Below, in pieces: positions 27,687-36,561 of a DNA stretch of 51,443 bases (the first letter of the stretch is position 1; each line of letters starts with the position of its first letter). The position numbers and the translations under genes are program-made. This DNA comes from Myxococcales bacterium. GTDB taxonomy: Bacteria > Myxococcota_A > Polyangia > Polyangiales > Ga0077539. The stretch spans positions 1-51,443 of the forward strand of contig JAEUKI010000086.1 of NCBI GenBank assembly GCA_016793325.1. The letters are read 5' to 3'. Under the pieces are notes generated by a model, which was given only the letters and a program-made list of their open reading frames with translations, made no database searches and was not told the DNA's origin.

Positions 27687-28172
27687 TCAAAACGCTCCGC
27701 CGACGACCGCGCCGACGCCCGTGGGGTCCGCGCGAAACACGAGCTCGATCCGCCGACGCTCGATCACGAGCGGCTTGGTGATCGCCCAGATCGACAGACC
27801 CAAGACGGCTCCGCTCACCGCGAGGTACGGAATCGAGAGTTCCCACGCCGGACGGTACGGCCCGTTCGCGACTGGAATCACGATCGACGCGAGCGCGAGC
27901 GCGGTGTGCCCCGACCACAACACCGTCGACGTCACGCTCAGCTCGAGGGGAACTCCGTTGCCCCGCGCTCCGTACACCGCGATCGCGATCGGCGTCGCTA
28001 GCGACGGAAGCGCCGCGATTCCACCGAACACCGCGAGCAGCTGTCCTGTGTTCGCGTTGGCGAGCCGCTCGCATCCGTCGCTGCCCGGAAGCGCCATACA
28101 CGCCTCCGCGTCGCTCGTCTTGCAGAGGGCAGCCGCGATCAACGCCCCGCCAATCGTCGCACGCCAAGCCAT
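27687..28172 (-). CDS. Small membrane protein with signal sequence, unknown
   Basis: 161 aa from ATG 28172 (MAWRATIGG). An N-terminal hydrophobic segment is followed by two cysteines (EACMALPGSDGC) and three further hydrophobic helices (QLLAVFGGIAALPSLATPIA, ALALASIVIPVA, YLAVSGAVLGLSIWAI), then a basic IERRRIELVF. The predicted topology is an exported N-terminal loop and three membrane spans. No family is recognised. The 154 bp between it and the next leftward gene (27532) shows nothing clear. Confidence 0.55.
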   Translation of the reverse strand: MAWRATIGGALIAAALCKTSDAEACMALPGSDGCERLANANTGQLLAVFGGIAALPSLATPIAIAVYGARGNGVPLELSVTSTVLWSGHTALALASIVIPVANGPYRPAWELSIPYLAVSGAVLGLSIWAITKPLVIERRRIELVFRADPTGVGAVVGGAF

Positions 28173-28207
28173 CGACCGAGCGTAGCAGCAAACGTCGCGT
28201 CGCTCGA

Positions 28208-29803
28208 TCAGCGCTTCGCCCGTCGTCGCCCCGCTCGCAGCGCGATCGCGACGCCCGCGAACACAACCCACGTATTCATCCGCGACGACGATTTGCTCAC
28301 GCCTGCGCGGCACGTGCACCCGGGGGTCTCGAGCACCGGCATCCGCACCGACGCCTCGGAGCCGCCGTCGCTTCGCGCGACCACGCCGCTATCCACGGGC
28401 TCGGGCAAGAGCGACGCTTCGTCGATCGGCGTCACGGCGTCCACCGTCACCACGTCGCTCGCCACGGTGGGGTCGTCGTCTTCGGGCGGAACAACCTCCG
28501 CGTCCTCCGCCACACCGGCGTCCGCGGGACCGGCGTCGGGTGTTCCCGCGACGCATCGCGCGGTGTCTCCGGTCGCGACGCACGTTTGCCCTGCAGGGCA
28601 GCGCACGGCATCGCGCACGACGCCCGCTGCGTTGCACGCCGCACGACGCCCGTCGGGCAAGCAGATCTCTTTGGCGCGCGGGACCTCACGCGCGTTGGCC
28701 ACGCAGAACACCGAGACGCAGCGCGGAGCGGTCGTCCCCGCGGTCGAGCAGTACGCGCCGAACGCGCCGCAGTCGCCGGGGTCCGTCACCGCGCCGTTGG
28801 TGCACTGCGCGATGTAGCGATCCGCGACGCAGATCTTCGAGGTCCCCGTCGCGGGACACACGCGAGGCTCGCATCTCGCGCGGCCCGAGAGCGTCGAGCA
28901 CGCTTGTCCAGCAGGGCACGCCGTCGTCGTCGCCGCGCCGTTGCGATCGCAGTGCAGCATCTGCCCGCCCTGGATCCAGCACCCGTCGTGCGCCTCGGGA
29001 ACATCCCTGGGATTGTCCACGCAAAACGCAGACACGCACCGCGCGCTGTTTCGATCGCGGCCTGCGGTCGAGCAAAACCCTGCGAACGCCCCGCAGTCGC
29101 CCGTGGTCACCGCGCCGTTGTTGCAGTTCGCGAGGACGCGCTCGTTCAAGCAGACGCTCGCCGTTCCGACCGCGGGGCACGCGCCGAACACGCAGCGCGC
29201 GCCGCGCGAGTCGTTGACGCAACGAGCCCCGAAGGCCCCGCACTCTCCGCGACGACAATCGCTGCCGATGATCGTGTCGCCGTCTTCGCAGCGCGGCGTA
29301 CACGTCACAGGCCCGCGAAACTCCCAGTGCCAGTCCTCGGACGGAACCGTGCGAATGAACCCGAACCGCCCCGCGTTGGCCGCGAGCCAGCCGTACACAC
29401 CGCCGGTGCTTGTATTCAAGTCTAGCGCGAGCCCGCTCTGGTGATTGGAGTACCCGGGCCGCGCCGCGAGGTTTCCCCCACAGCAGAGGTACTGGTTGTA
29501 GAGGTACTGCTGCTGCGCCATCGTGCGAAACCCGCTGACGATGCGCAGCGAGACGCCCGCCGCGCGCGCCGCCGCCTGCATGCGCAAGTACGCGTCGGCG
29601 GTGTGCACTTCGACGGGCTTTCCATCGACCGTCGCGACGCAGATGGTCCTCGCGACCCCGGCCGAGTAGCCCTGCGCGCTCGTGCACGGAAGGAGCTCGG
29701 ACACGAGCAGCCCCGTGTTCTCGTCCACGGGAGCACACCCCACAGACGAGCTCACCGCAGCGAGAAGAACACCCACACACGCCGTCGCGTTGATCGTTCG
29801 CAT
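28208..29803 (-). CDS. VanY-type D,D-carboxypeptidase lipoprotein with Cys-rich repeats and MYXO-CTERM-like tail
   Basis: 531 aa from ATG 29803. Lipobox-like SSVGC (Cys23), then a peptidase_M15/VanY domain: SGFRTMAQQQYLYN, zinc ligands His121 and Asp128 in SNHQSGLALDLN, and His159 in EDWHWEF. This should cleave D-Ala-D-Ala or related peptidoglycan peptides. Residues about 165-400 are Cys-rich repeats (CSTAG, CPAGQ, FCVxN motifs recur), followed by an acidic linker. The end is GCTCRAG, a helix (TWVVFAGVAIALRAG) and RRRAKR, resembling MYXO-CTERM. Having both a lipobox and such a tail is unusual. Confidence 0.85.
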   Translation of the reverse strand: MRTINATACVGVLLAAVSSSVGCAPVDENTGLLVSELLPCTSAQGYSAGVARTICVATVDGKPVEVHTADAYLRMQAAARAAGVSLRIVSGFRTMAQQQYLYNQYLCCGGNLAARPGYSNHQSGLALDLNTSTGGVYGWLAANAGRFGFIRTVPSEDWHWEFRGPVTCTPRCEDGDTIIGSDCRRGECGAFGARCVNDSRGARCVFGACPAVGTASVCLNERVLANCNNGAVTTGDCGAFAGFCSTAGRDRNSARCVSAFCVDNPRDVPEAHDGCWIQGGQMLHCDRNGAATTTACPAGQACSTLSGRARCEPRVCPATGTSKICVADRYIAQCTNGAVTDPGDCGAFGAYCSTAGTTAPRCVSVFCVANAREVPRAKEICLPDGRRAACNAAGVVRDAVRCPAGQTCVATGDTARCVAGTPDAGPADAGVAEDAEVVPPEDDDPTVASDVVTVDAVTPIDEASLLPEPVDSGVVARSDGGSEASVRMPVLETPGCTCRAGVSKSSSRMNTWVVFAGVAIALRAGRRRAKR

Positions 29804-29867
29804 CGTGAGCGTGCGCCATCGCAACATGCGCGCCAATGCGCCGTGCGCCGTGATGAATGCGCGCCGT

Positions 29868-29940
29868 GATGAATGGGCACAGAGGATCAACCCCGTGGGC
29901 GCAAAGATGAATGGGCACAGAGGATCAACCCCGTGGGCGC
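29868..29940. repeat. Direct repeat, two identical 35-bp copies 38 bp apart
   Basis: Positions 29868-29902 and 29906-29940 are identical 35-mers beginning GATGAATGGGCACAGAGG and ending CCCGTGGGCGC. A related GCGCCGTGATGAAT motif precedes them twice near 29846-29875. They lie upstream of the VanY-like gene in a gene-free stretch (29804-30235). Confidence 0.85.
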
Positions 29941-30082
29941 CGAGATGAATCTCGGCGCATGAACGCTGCTGCGCAGCGCGCGCCCGCAGAGCCGGTCGCG
30001 AGGAAGCGCTCGCAACTGAGACTCTTCGCGGCTTTGCGCGCGCCGCACCGCGGCGTCTATGCGCCGAGATTCATCTCGGCGC
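29937..30082. repeat. Pair of identical palindromes, BIME-like
   Basis: The palindromes at 29937-29958 and 30061-30082 share arms GCGCCGAGAT/ATCTCGGCGC (10 bp) around a 2-nt centre, GA in the first and TC in the second, so they are inverted copies of one element about 100 bp apart. The arrangement resembles paired REP/BIME elements. No RAYT transposase is seen in the window. Confidence 0.75.
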
Positions 30083-30094
30083 TCGTGTCGACAG

Positions 30095-30113
30095 TTGTCC
30101 ACACCGTGGACAA
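30095..30113. promoter_or_regulatory. Inverted repeat TTGTCCAC-ACC-GTGGACAA
   Basis: A perfect 8-bp stem with a 3-nt centre in the gene-free region upstream of the lipoprotein gene at 30236. It could be a transcription-factor site or a small hairpin. TTGTCCAC resembles half of a DnaA-type box only loosely. Confidence 0.4.
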
Positions 30114-30137
30114 TCGTCCCGCCACGCCTCGCCACCC

Positions 30138-30203
30138 GATGGCGAACCCTTCGCCACCTGATGGCGAACCCTTCGCCATTCGATGGCGAACCCTTCGCCA
30201 TTC
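30138..30203. repeat. Three tandem 22-bp units, each a GGCGAA-CCC-TTCGCC hairpin
   Basis: Identical hairpins at 30141-30155, 30163-30177 and 30185-30199 recur every 22 bp, joined by ACCTGAT or ATTCGAT-type linkers. They end 32 bp before the ATG at 30236, so they would lie in or beside the leader of that lipoprotein gene. The exact period suggests expansion by slippage and possible protein or RNA binding. Confidence 0.8.
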
Positions 30204-30235
30204 GGTGGCCCACCTCGTGCTTCGCGCTGTTGTCG

Positions 30236-31063
30236 ATGAAGAACTCACTTTCGTCCCATCGCTTTCCCGCGGCGACCGCGTGCGTCGCGCTCTTCTTCGC
30301 GTGTGCTCCTTCGGGCGCGAGCCCCTCGAGCTGCGGCGGCGTCAAAGGCAACGCCGGGCGCCTCTCGTACTCCGTCCGCGCCGGAGCCACGGGGCCATCG
30401 CAACGCGCAGATCGCGCCCTCGCGCCGGGCGTCGTCGGAGCCTTCGTCGTCACGGGCTCGAACCAACCCGAGTGGCGAACGACCGCCGCCGATCAGGGCG
30501 TCGTTCGCACGGTCTTCACGCGCTTTCGTTCGTCGTGCGTCACCACCACCACGCTCGCCGACGGAGGAACATCGGTCTCCTCCGACAACGACGCGGGCCC
30601 CGGCGCGTGCATGGGCCAGAATCAACGCTTCGAATCCACCGAAGAGGTCGACCTCCTCGCCGTCGCCGCTGGCGAGACCGACCTCGTCTCCGTCGCGCCC
30701 ACGGGTGAAGTCGATCGCTTGCGCGTCTACGTCGCGCCCGTCGAGCAGCTCGCGCTCTACCAGAGCAACGGCGATCGCTGGTTCAACCAAGGCGAGGTCC
30801 CCGCGAGCAACGACGGGAGCTTCAGCGTCTTCGCGCGGCAAGCCAACACGCGCATCGTCGTGACGACCGCCGACATCCGAGTCACCGTCGGCGACCCGTC
30901 CGCCGCGCTCTTGCTCGCGCCGCGCGCCACCGAACCCGCCGCCGAGATCACCGTCGCGTCGGGCGATGTCGTGCGCGTTCGCGTCCTTCGCCCGGGCGCT
31001 CGCTCGCCGCTCACCATCGCGCGCGAGAGCGTGTCGACCGCGCTGACGTTGGTCACGCAGTAG
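30236..31063 (+). CDS. Lipoprotein of unknown function
   Basis: 275 aa from ATG 30236. Signal and candidate lipobox in ACVALFFACAPSG. The mature part is beta-rich (GRLSYSVRAGATG, GVVGAFVVTGSN, EVDLLAVAAGETDLVSV, EITVASGDVVRVRVL), suggesting Ig-like or jelly-roll modules; I recognise no family. The three tandem hairpins directly upstream may control it. It is convergent with the Cys-rich lipoprotein gene, only 6 bp apart. Confidence 0.65.
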   Translation: MKNSLSSHRFPAATACVALFFACAPSGASPSSCGGVKGNAGRLSYSVRAGATGPSQRADRALAPGVVGAFVVTGSNQPEWRTTAADQGVVRTVFTRFRSSCVTTTTLADGGTSVSSDNDAGPGACMGQNQRFESTEEVDLLAVAAGETDLVSVAPTGEVDRLRVYVAPVEQLALYQSNGDRWFNQGEVPASNDGSFSVFARQANTRIVVTTADIRVTVGDPSAALLLAPRATEPAAEITVASGDVVRVRVLRPGARSPLTIARESVSTALTLVTQ

Positions 31064-31069
31064 TCTCGA

Positions 31070-32566
31070 TCACCGCATACACGCTGGCAGAATCCCAGTG
31101 TCCACGCAGCGAAGCCCGCTGTCGCACGCGCGGCTCGGGCAGCAAATCTGCCCCTCGGCTCCGCAGCGACACAGCGGCCACGGCGAGGCCGCCACGCACA
31201 ACGCCGCGGACCCCGTCGGAAACCCGAAGCACAAATCCCCCGCGCAGCACGGTTGATTGCGCCCCCCGCAGGGCAAGCAGCTCCCTCCTCGACACACGAG
31301 GCTCGTCGCGCCGCACGAAGCCCCGTTGCAGCACGGTTGATTGGCGCCGCCGCAACGGAGACAGCGCCCAGCGCTGCACACGTACCCAGGGTTGCACGAG
31401 TTGCCTTCGCAGCACGGCTGCACGCCAGCGCCGCACGTCTCGCAGCCGCCGCACTGGCGACACGTCCCCGACGCGTCGCAGATCGAGCTCGCCTCGCTGC
31501 ACATCGCGCCGCAGCAGCGCTGCCCGATCTGTCCGCACTCGCAACGATCGGTCGCCGCGTTGCACGTCACGCCAGGCGGACACTGCGTCGCGCGGGGAAT
31601 CTGCTGCTCGGGATCGCGACACTGCGCGGGCTGCGGCCGCGTCGCGCAACACGCAAACGTGCCCGCGCGCGCGCGTCCGCAGGGAATCGACTCGACGCAC
31701 CGGCTCCACTCGCCGCTCACGCCGCAGGTGATCGACCCCGCGCGACACAGACTGTCTGCGGGTCGAACGGTCGTTCCCGAGGCCACGGTGTCGCCGAGGC
31801 CCGCCTCCGCGCTCGCGTCCGCGCCGTCGCCCGCGTCCGCGCCGCTCGCGCTGTCCATCGGGCGCGCGCAGCGCGTCGCCGCGTTGCCCCCGAGCTCGAA
31901 GCGCGCTTCGTCGCAAGGCCTCCGCCTCGCTTCGCCGCGAAGCGCCGCGTTGCTCGAGCTCTCGAAGGCCACGCAAATGGGCTCGAGCTTCGGACAGCTG
32001 GCCTCCGTTCCGTTCTCGCGCACGACCTCGGACACGCACGTGAGGTACGGAACGCGCTGCACGTCCCCCCGCAACGGGTCGAACGCCTGACACACAGGCT
32101 CGAAGCGCAGCGTCAATCTCCCGACAAATCCCACGGGAAACACGAACTGCGCGACGCTCGGCTGCGCCGCAGGCTCGAACGCGTCGCCCGTCATCGCGCG
32201 GCCCGGCCACGCTTCGACGAGCAGCGGCTGCGACTCCGTTCCAGAGAGCGCGCGCAAGACGTGACGCCCCACGAGGTCGCCGATCGCCACGGCGCCGTCG
32301 GGCGCGGACGCGCCTTCGTTGACGCCCAACACGTAGCGCTGCCGCGACACGAGCGCCCACCGTCGATCGCTCGCGCCGTCGCGCCTTCGACGAAACACAC
32401 GCAGCTCGTAGCGATCGACCCCGTCCTCGCCGTCGCGCGCGTAGCCGCTCTCGATCGTGAGAAACACTTCTCCCGGCTGCGCGCCGCGCGCCGTGCAGCC
32501 AACGCCCGCCAACACGGCCGAGACCGCGACGGAGGCGTTGGCGACGAGCGTTCGGACGCGTCCCAT
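31070..32566 (-). CDS. Large lipoprotein with C-terminal Cys-rich repeats
   Basis: 498 aa from ATG 32566. Signal ending in LAGVGCTARG. The first half is a beta-rich domain (GEVFLTIESGYARDG, RYELRVFRRRRDG, GFVGRLTLRFEP). An Ala/Asp/Gly linker follows, then about 190 residues with some 40 cysteines in modules such as CCGAMC, CRQCGGCETC, QPCCEGNSCNPGYVCSAG, NQPCCNGASC and NQPCCAGDLC. This resembles the disulfide-rich stalks found in many myxobacterial surface proteins. The function is unknown. It is divergent from the Ser/Thr kinase at 32666. Confidence 0.75.
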   Translation of the reverse strand: MGRVRTLVANASVAVSAVLAGVGCTARGAQPGEVFLTIESGYARDGEDGVDRYELRVFRRRRDGASDRRWALVSRQRYVLGVNEGASAPDGAVAIGDLVGRHVLRALSGTESQPLLVEAWPGRAMTGDAFEPAAQPSVAQFVFPVGFVGRLTLRFEPVCQAFDPLRGDVQRVPYLTCVSEVVRENGTEASCPKLEPICVAFESSSNAALRGEARRRPCDEARFELGGNAATRCARPMDSASGADAGDGADASAEAGLGDTVASGTTVRPADSLCRAGSITCGVSGEWSRCVESIPCGRARAGTFACCATRPQPAQCRDPEQQIPRATQCPPGVTCNAATDRCECGQIGQRCCGAMCSEASSICDASGTCRQCGGCETCGAGVQPCCEGNSCNPGYVCSAGRCLRCGGANQPCCNGASCGATSLVCRGGSCLPCGGRNQPCCAGDLCFGFPTGSAALCVAASPWPLCRCGAEGQICCPSRACDSGLRCVDTGILPACMR

Positions 32567-32665
32567 CGCTTCGATACGTATCACTGCGGAAGGGACATCC
32601 GAAGCAAGCGCCGGTCCCGTCCCGAGATAGTCTGCGCCCTCGCGCTCGGGTACCATGGCCGGAGC

Positions 32666-34165
32666 GTGAGCGAATCGCTCCCGAATCCGAAGCCCCAACA
32701 GACCGCACCGCCTGCGGCGTTGGGTCCGTACGAACCCATCCGCCCCCTCGGAATGGGCGGGATGGCGGAGGTCTTGCTCGCGCGCCAGAAGCTCGGAAAC
32801 GGCGTCGAGCGCACGGTCGTCATCAAGCGCGTGCTCCCGCACATCGCGGCGGACCCCGAGTTCGTGCGGCTCTTCGCGACAGAGATCCGCCTCGCGCAGC
32901 GCTTGAAGCACCCGAACATCGTTCAGGTCATCGACGCAGGGAGCGAGGCAGGCTCGCCCTTCCTCGTGCTCGAAGCGCTGTTCGGCGCGGACTTGCGCGC
33001 GATCATCCGCGAGTCGAACCGTCGATCGACGCACCTGTCGCCCGCGCTCGCGTGCGCGATCCTGTCGCAAGCCGCCAAGGGGCTCCACTACGCGCACACG
33101 CTCGAGGACGAGAGCGGCGCGCCTCTCGGGATCATTCACCGCGACGTCTCGCCGCAGAACATCTTCGTCACGCGCGACGGGAGCGTTCGCGTGATCGATT
33201 TCGGCATCGCCAAGAGCGCCGAGCAAATCGAGAGCACCCGCACCGGCGTCACCAAGGGAAAACCCGGCTACATGTCCCCCGAGCAGCTCCGCGGCCAACG
33301 CGCGATCGACGGGCGCGTCGACGTGTACGCGCTCGGCGTCGTGCTCTGGGAGCTTCTCGTCGGAAAGCGCCTGTGGAAGCGCGACAGCGACGTCGCCTCG
33401 GCCATGGCGATCCTCCAAGAAACACCGCCCAAGCCGAGCTCGATCGCGCCGAGGGTCCCCTCATCGCTCGACGCCCTCGCGCTCGCGATGCTCGCTCGAA
33501 AGCCCGAAGACCGCCCCTCGATGGAGCACGTCGCGCGCAGGCTCGAGAGCATCGCGCGAGACCTCGGGTGCTGGTCGCCTCGCACCGCCGTGGCCGCGAT
33601 GATCGCGGACCTCGTTCCCGAGCGCGACGACGGCTTCGAGTCGGCCACGGTCGCGACCGGGAGCCTCGACGCAGCGACCGACGACGACCGCGCCGCGCCC
33701 GCGCCCAACGAAGGCGCGTCGACCGCAGCACACATTATCAACGCGGACAAAGCCGCGCACTTGCTCGAGGGCGCCGCCGGCTCGAGCAGCGAGTCCGCCT
33801 CGCGCGACGCTGGCCGCGCGAACCGCGCTTCGAAGGCCCGCGCTCCGCTCGCCGTGCTCGCGGCCCTCGCCGCCGCGGGCCTCGTCGCCGTGGGCGTCAA
33901 CGTCGCGCGATCGAACCAGCTCGAGCGCAGCCCCGCGAGCCTCGAAGCGCCCGCCGCCACGCCCGCCGCGCCCGCGCAACGCGCGGCGATCGAGCCCCCG
34001 CTCGCGCGCGCGCCCATCGTCGTCGCGCCCTCGATCAGCCCCGACGCCTCCGCGATCGCGGCGCCGACGGTGACCGCCGCGCATCCCGCGACCACGACCG
34101 GGACGCGAGCGCGGCGACGAACGCGCGCCCGAGGACTCTCGTCCACGGCCGTGTTTCACGAGTAG
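32666..34165 (+). CDS. Transmembrane Ser/Thr protein kinase
   Basis: 499 aa, GTG start at 32666. A complete Hanks kinase domain: GMGGMAEVLLA, Lys in VVIKRVLP, HRDVSPQNIFV, DFGIAKS, GYMSPEQL and DVYALGVVLWELL. A linker of about 120 residues leads to a membrane helix (LAVLAALAAAGLVAVGVNV) and a Pro/Ala-rich extracytoplasmic tail, a common myxobacterial layout. It is convergent with the PEGA protein gene, beyond which lies an FHA-sigma54 activator gene; the cluster suggests one phospho-Thr signalling module. Confidence 0.93.
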   Translation: MSESLPNPKPQQTAPPAALGPYEPIRPLGMGGMAEVLLARQKLGNGVERTVVIKRVLPHIAADPEFVRLFATEIRLAQRLKHPNIVQVIDAGSEAGSPFLVLEALFGADLRAIIRESNRRSTHLSPALACAILSQAAKGLHYAHTLEDESGAPLGIIHRDVSPQNIFVTRDGSVRVIDFGIAKSAEQIESTRTGVTKGKPGYMSPEQLRGQRAIDGRVDVYALGVVLWELLVGKRLWKRDSDVASAMAILQETPPKPSSIAPRVPSSLDALALAMLARKPEDRPSMEHVARRLESIARDLGCWSPRTAVAAMIADLVPERDDGFESATVATGSLDAATDDDRAAPAPNEGASTAAHIINADKAAHLLEGAAGSSSESASRDAGRANRASKARAPLAVLAALAAAGLVAVGVNVARSNQLERSPASLEAPAATPAAPAQRAAIEPPLARAPIVVAPSISPDASAIAAPTVTAAHPATTTGTRARRRTRARGLSSTAVFHE

Positions 34166-34177
34166 CCTGCTCGTCGC

Positions 34178-35119
34178 TCAAAACGGCGCGGGCCCCACGA
34201 CGATCACCGGCGTGTTCGGGATGTCCCGCGACTGCGCGCGATCGACCGCGACGATCGTGGCCGCCGTCGCGCCGATCGCCGCGACCCCCGCGCCCGCGAG
34301 CACCCAAGGAAGCCACGAGGGCGACGGCCTTCGAAGCTCGACGCGCAGCTGCCTTCGCTGCCTCGGAACGAGCACGAGCTCTTGCTCGAGCCGCGCGTAG
34401 CCCGAAGCCTCGATCACGAGCTGGTGGCCGCCCGCGGACAATCGCCGGGACACCGGCGCGAGCCCGAGGTCGATCCCGTCGACGAGCACGCGGCTCGCGG
34501 GAGCCTCGCGGTTGATAATCGACACACTCAATTCAGCGGCGGTCTGCACCGTGGCGAGCCGAAACGACAGGGCCCTTCGCTCGCGCCCGCCCACGCGAAC
34601 GCGCTCGCGAACGACGACGTACTCCGCGAGGTCGAGCTCGACCGTGTGAACGCCCGCGGCCACGATGACGGGGCCCGCGAGCGGCGTGGTCCCCGCGTCG
34701 CGGCCGTCGACGCGAACGCGCGCTCCCGCGGGCTCGCTGGTGATCACCAGCGACGCGATCTGCCCGCGGAGCGTCTCGATCGTCTCGCGCACCGCCGCGG
34801 CGCGCTCTTGCGGAACGCGCGCTCCCCCCTCGCGCAAGTACCGCTCGAACGCGTCGATCGCCTCGACGACGCGCCCCGACGCGCGCAGCGCTTGCCCGAG
34901 GTTCACGAGCGCCACCGGCGCGCGGCCCGCGCGATACGAGGCCTCGAAGCGCTCGATCGCGACGTCGTTTTGCCCCTGCTCGAACGCGACGATCCCTTCG
35001 GCCAGGAGCCGCTGCGCGCGCTCGGCGTCGCCCGGAGCGGACTGCCCCGCGGCGGCAGACGCGGCGCACACGAGCGCGAGACACAGCGATCTCGCCAGTA
35101 TTTTCGCAGGTCCGATCAC
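34178..35119 (-). CDS. TPR and PEGA domain protein with C-terminal membrane helix
   Basis: 313 aa. The GTG at 35119 overlaps the upstream stop as GTGA. A signal peptide (ILARSLCLALVCAASAAAG) is followed by TPR-like helices (AQRLLAEGIVAFEQG, ALVNLGQALRASG, AIDAFERYLREGG). Two PEGA-type beta units follow (SLVITSEPAGARVRVDG, then SRVLVDGIDLG with ASGYARLEQELV). A helix (WVLAGAGVAAIGATAATIVAV) near the end anchors it. Such proteins are frequent beside Ser/Thr kinases in myxobacteria; a sensory or scaffolding role at the envelope is inferred. Probably translationally coupled to the FHA regulator. Confidence 0.85.
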   Translation of the reverse strand: MIGPAKILARSLCLALVCAASAAAGQSAPGDAERAQRLLAEGIVAFEQGQNDVAIERFEASYRAGRAPVALVNLGQALRASGRVVEAIDAFERYLREGGARVPQERAAAVRETIETLRGQIASLVITSEPAGARVRVDGRDAGTTPLAGPVIVAAGVHTVELDLAEYVVVRERVRVGGRERRALSFRLATVQTAAELSVSIINREAPASRVLVDGIDLGLAPVSRRLSAGGHQLVIEASGYARLEQELVLVPRQRRQLRVELRRPSPSWLPWVLAGAGVAAIGATAATIVAVDRAQSRDIPNTPVIVVGPAPF

Positions 35120-36432
35120 AGCTCGTGCTTCTTCATGAGACGATGGACGTACGTGCGATCGAGCCCCGCGGCGGTGGCCACTGCCGTCACGTTGCGGTTG
35201 TGCCGCGCGAGGAGCGCGCTCAAGTACTCGCGCTCGAAGTGATCGAGCCAGCGCTCGCGAAGGTCTTTGAAGGGCGCGTCCGGCGACACGGGCGGCAACG
35301 GATCGCCGCGGCGCACAGGCGCGCTCGCCGAGGGCAACGACGCGAGGGCCGCCCCGGCGCCGAGGACCTTCGCGCGCTCGACGAAATTGCGAAGCTCGCG
35401 CACGTTTCCGAACCACGGGCGCCGACGAAGCTCGTCGATCACGAGCGGGTCGATCGCCGCTGTCGCGCCCACGAAATGCCTCACGAGCGCGACGATGTCC
35501 TCGGGCCGCGCGCGCAGCGGCGGGACGTCCACCTGCAGCACCGCCAGCCGAAACAGAAGGTCCTCGCGAAACGTCCCCGCGTTGACCATCTCGCGAAGGT
35601 CCCTGTGCGTCGCCGACACGAAGCGCACGTCCACCTTGCGATGGGCGCTCTCGCCGAGGCGCCGCACGGTGTGCGACTCGATCGCGCGAAGGAGCTTCGG
35701 CTGCACTTGCAGCGGGAGCTCGCCGATTTCGTCGAGAAAGACCGTTCCCCCGTCGGCGAGCTCGATCGCGCCCGCGCGCGCCGTGTTGGCCCCGGTAAAC
35801 GCGCCCTTCGTGTGGCCGAAGAGCTCGGCGTCGAGCAGCGACTCGGGCAGCGCAGCGCAGTCGACGATCACGTACGGCCCCCGCGCGCGGGGCGAGGCCT
35901 CGTGCAGGGCCCGCGCGACGAGCTCTTTTCCCGTCCCCGTCTCGCCGTGAACGAGCACCGCCGCGTTCGACGGCGCCACGAGCGAGAGCTGCTGAAACAG
36001 CGCGCGCATCGCGACGCTCTCTCCCACGAGCGGCCCGAAGTGGCTCGCAGGCCACAGCTCGACGGGCCGTGGTTCGTTCGACTCGACGCACTCGAGCTCC
36101 GTCGATCCGAGGACGATCCGCGCGCTCCGAGGGAGCCTCGCGCCGGTGACCATCACGCCGTTGACGAACGTCCCGTTGCGGCTCCCGAGGTCGCGAATCC
36201 ACACGCCGTCGGGCCGCGGCTCGAGCTCGCAGTGCAATCTCGACACCGCCGGATCGATCACGACGAGGTCCGCGCTCGCAGACGAGCCAACGACGGATCG
36301 CCGCGTGACGTCCGCGACGCGCTCTCCGTCCCCGTCGCGCCACCGAACGCGAAGGACTCGCGCGCTCACCGCGACTGGGCGCGGGTCGTTTCGCGTGAGC
36401 TCGGTCTGCGCGTCGAAGCCATCGTCCGTCAT
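35116..36432 (-). CDS. FHA-domain sigma-54-dependent activator
   Basis: 438 aa from ATG 36432. The FHA domain shows VVGSSASADLV, VSRLHCEL and LGSRNGTFVNG. The AAA+ domain is canonical: GETGTGKELVA, GAFTGA intact (HTKGAFTGANT), GGTVFLDEIGEL, LLFRLAVLQVDVPPLRARPEDI and the WFGNVRELRN segment. A Fis-type HTH closes the protein (VTAVATAAGLDRTYVHRLM). It should activate sigma-54 promoters after reading a phosphothreonine signal, plausibly from the kinase at 32666. Confidence 0.93.
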   Translation of the reverse strand: MTDDGFDAQTELTRNDPRPVAVSARVLRVRWRDGDGERVADVTRRSVVGSSASADLVVIDPAVSRLHCELEPRPDGVWIRDLGSRNGTFVNGVMVTGARLPRSARIVLGSTELECVESNEPRPVELWPASHFGPLVGESVAMRALFQQLSLVAPSNAAVLVHGETGTGKELVARALHEASPRARGPYVIVDCAALPESLLDAELFGHTKGAFTGANTARAGAIELADGGTVFLDEIGELPLQVQPKLLRAIESHTVRRLGESAHRKVDVRFVSATHRDLREMVNAGTFREDLLFRLAVLQVDVPPLRARPEDIVALVRHFVGATAAIDPLVIDELRRRPWFGNVRELRNFVERAKVLGAGAALASLPSASAPVRRGDPLPPVSPDAPFKDLRERWLDHFEREYLSALLARHNRNVTAVATAAGLDRTYVHRLMKKHEL

Positions 36433-36561
36433 GAGCGCGCTCGAAGCGTACGACGGTACCACCGTTGTCGCGCAATTCACTCGTGCGGCGCTCGACGAAG
36501 GCCACGCAAAGTCAACGGTTCGCGCGGTCGCCGTCCTGCGGTACACCGTCCGCAGGCAGCG

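Noticed and set aside
29868..30203. CRISPR array
   Set aside because: The repeats are of different kinds, the spacers are only 3-10 bp or absent, and there are no cas genes.
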